Below, one piece after another: positions 21,606-29,680 of a DNA stretch of 32,599 nt. Source of the DNA: an uncultured Micavibrio sp. (lineage in GTDB: Bacteria > Pseudomonadota > Alphaproteobacteria > Micavibrionales > UBA1664); the NCBI GenBank assembly GCA_937896295.1, contig CALBME010000215.1:1-32599 (forward strand), read 5' to 3'. A model generated the notes under the pieces. It was given only the letters and a program-made list of their open reading frames with translations. It was not told where the DNA came from and made no database searches. Position 1 is the first letter of the stretch, and every line of letters starts with the position of its first letter. The translations under genes were made by a program, and so were the position numbers.

Positions 21606-24044
21606 TCAGCCGTGGATCAGACGCTTGATCGTCCATACCATCGGGGCAGTAACGGCAGAAACAGACCCGTTTTCGCCCGTTTTGGCCAGCCCCACGGCCA
21701 GCATGAATTCCTGAATCGATGACGGTTTTTGGCCGTTCTGCGGGGGCAGGACCTGCTCGATACCGCTGACCTTGCCATCACGGAAAGACCGGTTGATATC
21801 CGCCACACGCTTGCCGGCGATGCGGTCATCATTGGCTGGCATGCGTTCCGGCTGCTCGCTCAGGAATGTGACAAGACCGTTGAACAGCGCCTGCGCATTC
21901 ATGGGCATGGCGGGGCCGGTTTTCCGCACGCGCGGTGTCACCGTGCCCGCGTTGAGGACATGACCGGCAAGATCCTTGAACGTCCGCACATGCTCCAGCC
22001 CAGCGATACTTTTGGATTGAAGCGCGGTATAGGCCCGCGCCCATGTCGCCCGTTTGGCCAGCGGCCCATGCTCGATGATGCCGTTGTCATGGGTCAGGGG
22101 GATCTGGCGCGTCTCCTGCGAAAACGCGCGGAAGGATTCGATCAGCGCGTCCTTTTTGTCATGCCAGCCGATCCGGGTTTTAAGCTGGGTCTGCAGATCG
22201 GAAAGTTCGGTCGTCGCATAGCTGCGGACATTGCGCAGCCATTGTTCCTTCGTATAGCAGCTGCTCTGAAAGACAGTATCGTCCGCCTTCAGTTCGGCAA
22301 TGGTGCGGGTCTGGGTTTCGAAATCGACCGGACGGCGCAGAATATAGGTCGCATGCCCTTTGACCGGGCAGACCGCGATCTGAAAATCATGGGCCTTGCC
22401 GGACGCGTCCTGTCCCTTTACCGCCAGGACGACATAAGCCTGCTGCGCCTTATCGGGACCCATGGGCTTTTCCCGGTAGAGCACCATGTCACGCGCTTGG
22501 AAGCCGTCCGCCTTCAGTCCCTCGATCAGCCATTCGACCCGCGGCTCGGCGCCCGCAAAAACGGGGGTTGCCGCGTCCGTGCGGCGGCGATGCACAATAT
22601 CCGTCGGCGTCTCCGCCCCGGGGGGCAGCAGACGTTCGACCGCCACCACCTTTATATCGGCAGCGCGTATGTCAGGCGCCCGCGCGGCCATCCATGACCT
22701 GAAATCATTCTGCACGGCAGGCGGCCATACCGATTTACCGTCATCGATTATTTTTTTGAATGTATCCGCGGCACCGCTTTTATGGATGGCATAGAAAAGC
22801 TGCACGCGCTGTTCAGGGCTAAAGCGGCTGAACACCGTCTCATGCGTCTTCTTATGCTGCACCAGCATTTTATCAAAGTCTGCTGGCGGCAGCGCGGGAC
22901 CATCGCGCAGGAAATCCTCGCTGGAGACATAGGCAAGCTGACCCGCAAGGTTCTGGAGCCGCGCCGCATCGTCGCTGTCCCTGTGCGCGATCATCGACCG
23001 GACAAGGTTTTCAAGAATCTGTTCGCTCTTGCTGGGCAGCTGGCCGTCACCGGGCGAGATCTTTTGAATATGTGGACCCTGCGCCGCTTTGCGGTCATCG
23101 AATGACCGCAGCTCTGCGCGCAGCGGGGCGGGCCAGTTCAGGTCGCCGCCGCGATCCATATCCACCAGGAACGGCAGGGCGGACAGGACGTGCAGGCGTT
23201 CATATAGTTGTTCGCGTTTTTCCGGCGCAAGCGCGCTCAGCACCTCGCCCTGCGCTTCGATGGTGCGCACGGCCATCGCCTGCAACAGGGGCTGAAGCTT
23301 GCGCTTTTCCTTGCGTGTAAGCCCCGGCCGCAGGATCTGCGCCCGTGCATTGTCGCGGATCTTGCCATGCGAGCTTGCCTCGCGCAGGGCCATGACGTCG
23401 ATGCCTGCGCGCAGGTTCGGACGCGGATCCAGAATACGGTCGATCGTTTCAACAAAGGCCGCGCGGATCTGTTCGACCATGCGTTCAGTTCTGGTAGGCA
23501 GCACGGTATCCATGGGCGCAGGCGCTGATACCGGCACGGTATGGGGAATGATCTGAACCAAGGGGGATTGCGGCCCCTGTGCCGCACGCTCTTTCAATGT
23601 GTTGGCAAGGCGCGGCGGGGCCAGGCTTTGCTCCATCTCGATCTGCATCAGCAGCGGGCCGATATCGCCCGTAGCCATCAGGATGGTGGCCAGCGCATCG
23701 ATCTGGTTGCGCGGGATGCGCTTGAAAGCCTCGCGGAATTCGACGCCCAGCTTCTGGATAAAATCGGTGACGGCGCCTTCGCGCATACCCGGCGGCGCCT
23801 GTACGGCAGCGACTTCGCTCATCCGCGTTTTTGAAAACATCTGCAAAAGAACGCCGCCCGCATCCCGCAACTGGTCCGGTGTCGGATCCTTCATCGCCAG
23901 CATCTGTTCGATCGCCTCGATGATCAGCTTGTCACCGCGGATCAGGCCCAGCCTGTCGACCAGCGCCTTGGGCACTTCGGCCGGACCGTGCATGCGCACG
24001 GCGTCCAGCTCGGTAAACAGATGCGTGTTGGGATTTATTGCCAT
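21606..24044 (-). CDS. Large protein of unknown function (812 residues)
   Basis: I do not recognise any domain. The protein has no signal peptide or membrane segment and is mostly helical and charged. A first section (residues 1-150) is rich in short helices (LRDAGGVLLQMFSKTRMSEV, IPRNQIDALATILMATGDIG). Pro-rich linkers follow near 165-185. A middle part contains LTRKEKRKLQPLLQAM. A more beta-like section near 490-570 includes VEWLIEGLKADGFQARDMVLYREKP and HDFQIAVCPVKGHATYILRRPVDFE. The end is again helical (LFNGLVTFLSEQPERMPANDD, SIQEFMLAVGLAKTG). The near-consensus promoter at 24050-24079 ends 5 bases before the ATG. It could be a cytosolic regulator or secreted effector. Confidence 0.75.
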   Translation of the reverse strand: MAINPNTHLFTELDAVRMHGPAEVPKALVDRLGLIRGDKLIIEAIEQMLAMKDPTPDQLRDAGGVLLQMFSKTRMSEVAAVQAPPGMREGAVTDFIQKLGVEFREAFKRIPRNQIDALATILMATGDIGPLLMQIEMEQSLAPPRLANTLKERAAQGPQSPLVQIIPHTVPVSAPAPMDTVLPTRTERMVEQIRAAFVETIDRILDPRPNLRAGIDVMALREASSHGKIRDNARAQILRPGLTRKEKRKLQPLLQAMAVRTIEAQGEVLSALAPEKREQLYERLHVLSALPFLVDMDRGGDLNWPAPLRAELRSFDDRKAAQGPHIQKISPGDGQLPSKSEQILENLVRSMIAHRDSDDAARLQNLAGQLAYVSSEDFLRDGPALPPADFDKMLVQHKKTHETVFSRFSPEQRVQLFYAIHKSGAADTFKKIIDDGKSVWPPAVQNDFRSWMAARAPDIRAADIKVVAVERLLPPGAETPTDIVHRRRTDAATPVFAGAEPRVEWLIEGLKADGFQARDMVLYREKPMGPDKAQQAYVVLAVKGQDASGKAHDFQIAVCPVKGHATYILRRPVDFETQTRTIAELKADDTVFQSSCYTKEQWLRNVRSYATTELSDLQTQLKTRIGWHDKKDALIESFRAFSQETRQIPLTHDNGIIEHGPLAKRATWARAYTALQSKSIAGLEHVRTFKDLAGHVLNAGTVTPRVRKTGPAMPMNAQALFNGLVTFLSEQPERMPANDDRIAGKRVADINRSFRDGKVSGIEQVLPPQNGQKPSSIQEFMLAVGLAKTGENGSVSAVTAPMVWTIKRLIHG

Positions 24045-24049
24045 AAGAC

Positions 24050-24079
24050 CTTATAAAAAATCAGCTTTCATTATGTCAA
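24050..24079 (-). promoter_or_regulatory. Promoter of the 812-aa gene, leaderless type
   Basis: On the minus strand, TTGACA (24079-24074), 18 bases, TATAAG (24055-24050). The -10 box ends 5 bases before ATG 24044. With no room for a ribosome site, translation should start at the mRNA's 5' end. Confidence 0.7.
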
Positions 24080-24091
24080 CTAATACCGGGC

Positions 24092-24120
24092 TTGAGCCTG
24101 CCACATTCGAATGCTAAATC
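24092..24120 (+). promoter_or_regulatory. Promoter of the DUF3576 gene
   Basis: TTGAGC (24092-24097), 17 bases, TAAATC (24115-24120). The expected start is near 24127, leaving about 26 bases of leader with AAGGG before ATG 24153. It is divergent from the 812-aa gene promoter. Confidence 0.55.
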
Positions 24121-24152
24121 CTTGATCTGATAGATTTTTGAAGGGCTTCGAA

Positions 24153-24674
24153 ATGACTAAGCGTTTGTTTTCATTGGTAATGATCACCGCCTCTCTGGTT
24201 CTGGCCGCCTGCAGCAACGGCATCCAGTCCGAAGCCAAGTACCCGACCGGGGTTGAACGCTCCCGCACGGGCAACGACATTTATTCCAAAGGCGACAGCA
24301 TTTTTGGTGAAGGCGGCCTGCAGATGTTCGGCAAGGACCGCAAGGGCGCCTCGACCGACGTCATCACGGTGAACGCCTATCTCTGGCGCGCGGCCCTCGA
24401 TACCGTGAACTTCATGCCGCTGGCCAATGTCGACCCGTTCGGCGGCGTCATCCTGACCGACTGGTATACCAGCCCCGAAAAACCGGGCGAACGCTATAAA
24501 CTCAACATCTTCGTGATGGGCAGCCAGCTGCGTTCCGACGGCATCAAGGTATCGATGTTCAAACAGCGTAACGGCAAGGACGTCGCGGTCGATCCGAAAA
24601 CCAACACGGATATCGAGGACGCCATCCTGACCCGCGCCCGCGAACTGCGTATCGCCTCGAAATCCGAAGACTGA
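24153..24674 (+). CDS. DUF3576 domain-containing lipoprotein
   Basis: The 173-residue protein has a lipoprotein signal (MTKRLFSLVMITASLVLAAC, lipobox LAAC, Cys20) and the DUF3576 core: TVNAYLWRAALDTVNFMPLANVDPFGGVILTDWYTSPEKPGERYKLNIFVM, then LRSDGIKVSMFKQ and IEDAILTRARELRI. The family is alphaproteobacterial and periplasmic, and commonly sits just before leuS and lptE, which is the arrangement here. A role in outer-membrane or LPS assembly is guessed from that linkage. I took ATG 24153 over the in-frame TTG 24138 because AAGGG is well placed before it. Confidence 0.9.
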   Translation: MTKRLFSLVMITASLVLAACSNGIQSEAKYPTGVERSRTGNDIYSKGDSIFGEGGLQMFGKDRKGASTDVITVNAYLWRAALDTVNFMPLANVDPFGGVILTDWYTSPEKPGERYKLNIFVMGSQLRSDGIKVSMFKQRNGKDVAVDPKTNTDIEDAILTRARELRIASKSED

Positions 24675-24743
24675 CCATATCCTTATATCAATTGACGGTT
24701 TACGGCACGGAACGCCCGCACCGTGCCGTGCATTGGATCATGC

Positions 24744-25085
24744 ATGAAAAGCGTACGCGTCCTGCTGCTTGCTCTTGCTGCCGTGTTTGTGACCACGGCA
24801 TCCCTGCAGGCGCGTGATTTTCTGGCGCCCGGTGATATCGCCCGCGCTGACACCAGTCAGGCGATCATCACCGTTTCGGCGCCGGGCAATCCACAGAATA
24901 TCAAGGCCATCCGCTTCCCCGCCGTGCCCGACCTGCAGTCATGCTTTTCCCTCGCCTATACGGCGGTCGTCAAAAATCGCGGGGAATCGTCCGCCACCTG
25001 CATCAATGAACGCGGCATCGTGGCCGCCACATACTTTTGCAGAGCCGGCGACACCAGCCCCGAATGTGAGATAGTAAACCCTTAA
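24744..25085 (+). CDS. Small secreted cysteine-containing protein, unknown function
   Basis: The 113-residue product begins MKSVRVLLLALAAVFVTTASLQA (signal peptide, likely cut after LQA). The mature part of about 90 residues has four Cys (QSCFSL, ATCINE, YFCRAG, PECEI), enough for two disulfides in the periplasm, and two beta-type stretches (AIITVSAPGNPQNIKAIRF and FSLAYTAVV). No family is recognised. ATG 24744 opens the signal peptide; an upstream GTG at 24723 would add a hydrophilic N-terminus. The ribosome site is weak. The gene sits between DUF3576 and leuS, an insertion into an otherwise familiar gene order. Confidence 0.7.
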   Translation: MKSVRVLLLALAAVFVTTASLQARDFLAPGDIARADTSQAIITVSAPGNPQNIKAIRFPAVPDLQSCFSLAYTAVVKNRGESSATCINERGIVAATYFCRAGDTSPECEIVNP

Positions 25086-25147
25086 ATCCTTGACCTTCCC
25101 GTTGCGCCGTTTATCAATAGCGGCTTGCAATAATAGGCGGGAAATCA

Positions 25148-27718
25148 ATGGCCGATCGTTACAACATCCGTGAAACCGAATCCAAATGGCGCCAGATATG
25201 GGCGGATAAAAAGTCGTTTGAGGTCACGGAAGACACCACGCGGCCCAAGGCATACGTGCTGGCCATGCTGCCTTACCCGTCCGGCCGCATTCACGTGGGT
25301 CACGTCCGCAACTACACCCTGTCCGATGTCGTCGCCCGCTATAAACGCAGCCAGGGTTTTAACGTCCTGAACCCGATGGGCTGGGACGCGCTGGGCCTTC
25401 CGGCGGAAAACGCCGCGATGGAACGCGGCACACACCCGCAGGACTGGACCTACGCCAACATCGCCCAGATGAAGAACCAGCTTCTGTCCATGGGCCTTGC
25501 CATCGACTGGAGCCGCGAGGTCGCCACCTGCGCCCCCGACTATTACAAACACGAACAGAAAATGTTCATCGACTTCTTCAAACAGGGTCTCGCCTACCGG
25601 AAAGAGTCGGTGGTGAACTGGGACCCCGTTGAAAACACGGTGCTGGCCAACGAACAGGTGGTCGACGGACGCGGCTGGCGCTCCGGCGCACCGGTCGAAC
25701 GCCGCAAACTCTACCAGTGGTTTTTCAAGATCACCCATTACGCGCAGGAACTGCTCGACGCCATCAAGACGCTCGACCGCTGGCCCGACAAGGTCCGCAC
25801 GATGCAGGAAAACTGGATCGGCAAATCGCAGGGCCTGCAATTCACCTTCGATGTGGTCGGATCGACTGACACGCTGGATGTGTTCACCACCCGCCCCGAT
25901 ACGTTGTTCGGCGCTTCCTTCGCCGCCATCGCGCCGGATCATCCGCTCTCCAAAAAACTGGCGGGCGACAAACCCGGCTATGCCGAATTTATCAAACAGT
26001 GCCAGGCCGCCGGAACGTCGGAAGCCGCGATCGAACAGGCCGAAAAAATCGGCTTCAACACCGGCGCCTTCGTCCAGCATCCGTTTCAGCCGGACGTGAA
26101 GCTGCCCGTCTACATCGCCAATTTCGTCCTGATGGATTACGGCACCGGCGCCATCTTCGGCTGCCCCGGTCATGACCAGCGCGACCATGACTTCGCCACC
26201 AAATACAATCTGCCCATCATTCAGGTGGTGGCACCAGCCGACGGCAAAGACATCGATGTCAAAAAAGAACCGTTTACCGATGCCGGCCGCGCCGTGAATT
26301 CGGGCTTCCTCGACGGCATGTCGATGGAAGACGCCAAGGCCGCCGCCATCGCAAAAATGGAACAGATGGGCCGCGGCAAGGGCGTCACGCAATGGCGTCT
26401 GCGCGACTGGGGCGTCAGCCGCCAGCGTTACTGGGGCTGCCCGGTGCCGATGATCCACTGCGAAAAATGCGGTATCGTCCCCGTCCCTGAAAAGGACCTG
26501 CCGGTAAAACTGCCCTACGACATCAACTACGATGCGCCGGGCAACCCGCTCGACCGTCATCCCACGTGGAAGCACACGACCTGCCCGCAATGCAACGCCA
26601 AGGCCGTGCGCGAGACGGATACATGCGATACGTTCTTTGAATCGTCGTGGTATTTCCTGCGCTATCTCGATCCGAAAAACGAGGGTGCCGCGTTCGATGC
26701 GAAAAAATCGCAATACTGGATGCCGGTGGACCAGTATATCGGCGGCGTCGAACACGCTGTCCTGCACCTGCTCTACTCTCGCTTCTTCATGCGCGCGCTG
26801 CGTGACTGCGGTTATGCGGTACCGGACGAACCCTTCACCGGCCTGTTCACGCAAGGCATGGTCACGCACATCACGTTCAAGGACAAGGACGGCAAGTGGC
26901 TGACCCCCTCCGAAGTCACGATGAACGCGGACGGCACCGCAACCAGAACATCGGACGGCACGCCGGTCACGCTTGGCCGGGTCGAGAAAATGTCGAAATC
27001 GAAAAAGAACGTCGTCGATCCCGACGACATTCTGCAGACCTACGGCGCGGACGCCGCGCGCCTGTTCATCCTGTCCGACTCGCCGCCCGAACGCGATCTG
27101 GAATGGACCGAAGGCGGGATTGAGGGCGCATGGCGCTTCATCAACAAGCTGCACCGCATGCTGCATGACGACCTGCCGCAGGTGAAACTGGCGGGCGTCA
27201 AACAACCGGCGGAATTTTCGGCAAGTGCCTTGGAACTGCGCGGCAAGGCGCACAAGACGGCCCAGGGCGTGGCTTCGGACATCGAGGCTTTCGTGATGAA
27301 CAAGGCCGTGGCGAAAATCCGCGAACTGTCCAACGCGATTGAATCGTTTGACGCAAAGGACGATGCCGATAAATGGGCGCTGCGCGAGGCATGGGAAATC
27401 CTGCTGCGCGTCGCCAACCCGATGATCCCGCACCTGTGCGAGGAATTGTGGGAAACGCTCGGCAATCCTGTCCTGCTCACCGAAACGCCGTGGCCGGTGG
27501 CCGATCAGACGCTGATGGTATCAGGCACCGTCACGCTGGCGGTACAGGTCAATGGCAAGCTGCGCGCGACCATCACCTTGCCGAAGGATGCAGGCCAGAA
27601 AGACGCCGAAGCCGCCGCGATGGCGGAAGAAGGCGTACAGAAGGCGATCGCGGGCCTGTCGGTGAAAAAAGTCATCGTCGTGCCGGGCCGCATCGTCAAC
27701 ATCGTCGCGGCTGCTTGA
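25148..27718 (+). CDS. leuS: Leucyl-tRNA synthetase
   Basis: LeuS charges tRNA-Leu with leucine. The 856-residue protein is full length. The HIGH motif is HVGH at 49-52 (YPSGRIHVGHVRNYTLSD), followed by FNVLNPMGWDALGLPAENAA. The CP1 editing domain carries FTTRPDTLFGASF. WRLRDWGVSRQRYWGCP and a zinc-like CEKCG...CPQCN section follow. The KMSKS motif is exactly KMSKS at 614-618, then an anticodon-binding helical domain and a C-terminal domain (VQVNGKLRATITLP). AGGCGGG lies about 6 bases before the ATG. A terminator follows at 27749, so leuS here is not transcribed into lptE. Confidence 0.98.
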   Translation: MADRYNIRETESKWRQIWADKKSFEVTEDTTRPKAYVLAMLPYPSGRIHVGHVRNYTLSDVVARYKRSQGFNVLNPMGWDALGLPAENAAMERGTHPQDWTYANIAQMKNQLLSMGLAIDWSREVATCAPDYYKHEQKMFIDFFKQGLAYRKESVVNWDPVENTVLANEQVVDGRGWRSGAPVERRKLYQWFFKITHYAQELLDAIKTLDRWPDKVRTMQENWIGKSQGLQFTFDVVGSTDTLDVFTTRPDTLFGASFAAIAPDHPLSKKLAGDKPGYAEFIKQCQAAGTSEAAIEQAEKIGFNTGAFVQHPFQPDVKLPVYIANFVLMDYGTGAIFGCPGHDQRDHDFATKYNLPIIQVVAPADGKDIDVKKEPFTDAGRAVNSGFLDGMSMEDAKAAAIAKMEQMGRGKGVTQWRLRDWGVSRQRYWGCPVPMIHCEKCGIVPVPEKDLPVKLPYDINYDAPGNPLDRHPTWKHTTCPQCNAKAVRETDTCDTFFESSWYFLRYLDPKNEGAAFDAKKSQYWMPVDQYIGGVEHAVLHLLYSRFFMRALRDCGYAVPDEPFTGLFTQGMVTHITFKDKDGKWLTPSEVTMNADGTATRTSDGTPVTLGRVEKMSKSKKNVVDPDDILQTYGADAARLFILSDSPPERDLEWTEGGIEGAWRFINKLHRMLHDDLPQVKLAGVKQPAEFSASALELRGKAHKTAQGVASDIEAFVMNKAVAKIRELSNAIESFDAKDDADKWALREAWEILLRVANPMIPHLCEELWETLGNPVLLTETPWPVADQTLMVSGTVTLAVQVNGKLRATITLPKDAGQKDAEAAAMAEEGVQKAIAGLSVKKVIVVPGRIVNIVAAA

Positions 27719-27748
27719 GAAATCCCAAAGCACATACGGAAATTTGAC

Positions 27749-27776
27749 AATAGCCCCGCACCGGGGCTATTTCTTT
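27749..27776 (+). terminator. leuS terminator
   Basis: AATAGCCCCG-CAC-CGGGGCTATT is a perfect 10-bp stem (27749-27771) followed by TCTTT. It lies 30 bases past the leuS stop. Confidence 0.9.
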
Positions 27777-27855
27777 GATAGCCGCAAGAATGGAATGGAG
27801 GCGGCGGCAGCCTCCCGGACCTTCCCTTTATCCGTTAAAACAAGGAGCAGTAGAC

Positions 27856-27948
27856 ATGTTTATCACCTGCGTTTCCAGCGCCCCTCCGCGTCTTTTGACG
27901 CCTCTCTCATCTTTCATGATGTCCATGCGCGGCGACAGGATCGCTTAA
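27856..27948 (+). CDS. Possible 30-residue small ORF
   Basis: ATG 27856 is preceded by AAGGAG at an ideal 8-base spacing. The frame encodes 30 residues, starting MFITCVSSAPPRLLTPL and ending MRGDRIA. There is no known similarity. Its stop lies in the loop of a 10-bp hairpin (27932-27972). It could be a leader peptide for the gene at 28052, a small protein, or chance. Confidence 0.35.
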   Translation: MFITCVSSAPPRLLTPLSSFMMSMRGDRIA

Positions 27949-28001
27949 GGCTTTTTGCCCGCATCCTGTCGCATCGAAGTGGAAGCCGCGATCGCGCTTC
28001 C
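27932..28001 (+). promoter_or_regulatory. Structured 5' region before the SAM-hydrolase-like gene
   Basis: GCGACAGGAT (27932-27941) pairs with ATCCTGTCGC (27963-27972), a perfect 10-bp stem with an inner GGC/GCC. GGAAGC (27981-27986) then pairs with GCTTCC (27996-28001). No T-run follows, so this is not a plain terminator. It may be a cis-regulatory RNA; no known riboswitch consensus was matched. The gap 27777-28051 holds only this and the small ORF. Confidence 0.4.
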
Positions 28002-28051
28002 CGACGCTTATCCGACATTTGAACACATGACATTTTTGACAGAGGATTCCC

Positions 28052-28951
28052 ATGACCGAACCGTATACGTCCACTCATATCGTCCAGATCACGGACACAA
28101 CCGACCGCAATGCACGCGGTAAACTGACATCCGCCTATGCAAAGCATGCAGGCACCCATGGTCTGCGCGATTACCAGCTGCAGATTGAGGCGGCGCGCAA
28201 CACCCTCGATATCGGCGTCTTCGCATCCGAACTAGTGCATAACACCGAACGCGCCGATCGTATCCTGATCGCGCACAACTGCGCGCCAGCTGAAAAAGAA
28301 GACGGCACCACAAACAATCACCGGTCGGACTTTTACTACGCCGACCTTGGTGACAATGTGTATGCCGGCGGCACGATCAACGGACTCGAACTTTCATACC
28401 TCAAGGGACGTATTCAGAAACTGTTCCGCGGTGCGAACACCAACTCGCTCAACAGCCAGTTTCGTTCACTTCAGGTCCTGCCACAGACGCTGGTTGCCTT
28501 TGCCACCCCCTCCGCGCGTGAAGACTGGATCAAGCGCGGCATTTTTGAAGAGGTTTCCGATATCGACAAACACATCGCGGATGTTCCCGATACGACCCAT
28601 GTCATCGAAGTCGACGAGCCCTTCAGCAACGTGAAATTGTGGTTGTCGCGTGATGATCGCCGCAAACTGCGCGACGGCAGCGAGGCGCGTATACTGTTTG
28701 GCGACATATCGGTCGAATATGGCCATGGCCATACATCAGAGGAACCGGCATTTACTGCGCTGGTCCGGGACAAGCTGTTTGACGTGCCGCTGAACACGAA
28801 CGTGGTGGCGCTGAATTCCAGCTCGCGCGTTCTCGGCAGCCAGACCGTCCCGATGATCGCCACGATCCGCAAACGTCCCGCAGAAACCCAGCCCCTCTAT
28901 ACCGTCCCACAGGTCGGTGTACCGGTCCGCCTGGGTCTGCGCGCCGCCTAA
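28052..28951 (+). CDS. Divergent SAM hydrolase (DUF62)-like protein
   Basis: The 299-residue protein is not firmly recognised. Its layout resembles the SAM hydroxide adenosyltransferase (DUF62) family: an N-terminal HIVQITDTTDRNARGKL where the family has xIVLITDFGxxDxYVG, ASELVHN and RILIAHN in the middle, GGTINGLELSYLKGRI in place of the PDNGLLS segment, and a C-terminal domain with HVIEVDEPFSNVKLWLS (family: VDxFGNxxTNI) and VVALNSSSRVLGSQ. The catalytic Asp-Arg-His set cannot be placed with confidence. There is no signal peptide. AGAGGA lies before ATG 28052. It sits between leuS and lptE, which are usually adjacent. Confidence 0.5.
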   Translation: MTEPYTSTHIVQITDTTDRNARGKLTSAYAKHAGTHGLRDYQLQIEAARNTLDIGVFASELVHNTERADRILIAHNCAPAEKEDGTTNNHRSDFYYADLGDNVYAGGTINGLELSYLKGRIQKLFRGANTNSLNSQFRSLQVLPQTLVAFATPSAREDWIKRGIFEEVSDIDKHIADVPDTTHVIEVDEPFSNVKLWLSRDDRRKLRDGSEARILFGDISVEYGHGHTSEEPAFTALVRDKLFDVPLNTNVVALNSSSRVLGSQTVPMIATIRKRPAETQPLYTVPQVGVPVRLGLRAA

Positions 28952-28986
28952 GTAAGAATAAAGAGAAGAACAAGGGAGAGTGCGAA

Positions 28987-29024
28987 AGGCGCCCCGGCGC
29001 GGTTGACAGCCGTGCGGGGCGCCT
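28987..29024. promoter_or_regulatory. Long GC-rich inverted repeat overlapping the lptE promoter
   Basis: AGGCGCCCC (28987-28995) pairs with GGGGCGCCT (29016-29024). Inside it GCGCGG (28997-29002) pairs with CCGTGC (29010-29015), making a near-continuous 15-bp stem. The loop is TTGACAG and so holds the promoter's -35 box. No T-run follows. It may be a transcription-roadblock, cruciform or operator. Confidence 0.6.
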
Positions 29025-29031
29025 CTAGCGT
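29003..29031 (+). promoter_or_regulatory. lptE promoter, leaderless type
   Basis: TTGACA (29003-29008), 17 bases, TAGCGT (29026-29031). The -10 box ends 7 bases before ATG 29039. The -35 box is perfect and lies in the loop of an inverted repeat. Confidence 0.55.
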
Positions 29032-29038
29032 CTTGGGT

Positions 29039-29662
29039 ATGAGCCCGAAATTCTCCCTCGTCCTGATTGCCGGTGCAGCCCTTTTCGCCCTGACCGGGTG
29101 CGGTCTTACGCCCGTCTACGGCACCTACGCCAACAGCGCTAAAAACAGCGCCGTCGCAGCCCAGCTGGACCAGGTCTATATCGACTCGATCCCCGATCGC
29201 ACCGGCCAGAAACTGCGCAACACGCTTATGGACCGCTTTTACCAGACGGGCCGCAAAAACCTGATCGATGCACGCTACCGCCTGCGTGTGGCGAACCCGG
29301 TCGAAAGCATTTACGGGCTGGGTATCGCCAAGGACGCGACCGCCACGCGCAGCCAAATCCGCCTGTACACCACCTTCACCCTGACCCGCGTCGGCGATGC
29401 CGAGGCAACCCCGCTGATCACGCGCAAGGTCGAGTCCGTTTCCAGCTTCGACACGCTGGCCAGCGAATACACGACCCTCGTCACCGAACAGGACGCACGC
29501 GACCAGGTCATCAAGGACATGGCCGACCAGATCGCCACCCTGCTGGAACTGTATTTCACCAATCCGTCCCGTTTCCCGTCGCCGGAAACCATTGCGGAAG
29601 ACGATAAAAAATCCAAACATGTCATCGACCCGCGCGGCGATATCGAAGACAACCACAAATAA
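29039..29662 (+). CDS. lptE: LPS-assembly lipoprotein LptE
   Basis: LptE is the outer-membrane lipoprotein plug of the LptD channel that places LPS on the surface. The 207-residue protein has a lipoprotein signal with lipobox LTGC (Cys near 21), immediately followed by GLTPVYG, the family's typical CGxxPxYG start. Mixed alpha/beta sequence follows (VAAQLDQVYIDSIPDRTGQKLRNTLMDRF, YRLRVANPVES, ATRSQIRLYTTFTLTRVGD, VSSFDTLASEYTTLVTEQDARDQVIKDMADQI) and an acidic tail. ATG 29039 opens the signal peptide, so I set aside the in-frame TTG 29003, which overlaps the -35 box. holA follows after 18 bases, the usual alphaproteobacterial pair. Confidence 0.92.
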   Translation: MSPKFSLVLIAGAALFALTGCGLTPVYGTYANSAKNSAVAAQLDQVYIDSIPDRTGQKLRNTLMDRFYQTGRKNLIDARYRLRVANPVESIYGLGIAKDATATRSQIRLYTTFTLTRVGDAEATPLITRKVESVSSFDTLASEYTTLVTEQDARDQVIKDMADQIATLLELYFTNPSRFPSPETIAEDDKKSKHVIDPRGDIEDNHK

Positions 29663-29680
29663 CGACAGGCGTTTTGTTTC

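Noticed and set aside
24061..24120. Possible tRNA fragment near GGGCTTGAGCC and CATTCGAATG
   Set aside because: No acceptor or anticodon stem can be built; the sequence is better explained as the DUF3576 promoter.
25145..27433. Long minus-strand open frame (762 codons) inside leuS
   Set aside because: It is exactly antisense to leuS, whose motifs are complete; the Arg/His/Val/Phe-rich product is typical of antisense reading in GC-rich DNA.
27932..28001. SAM-II riboswitch before the SAM-hydrolase-like gene
   Set aside because: The hairpins are real, but I could not match the SAM-II pseudoknot consensus, so it is listed only as a structured region.
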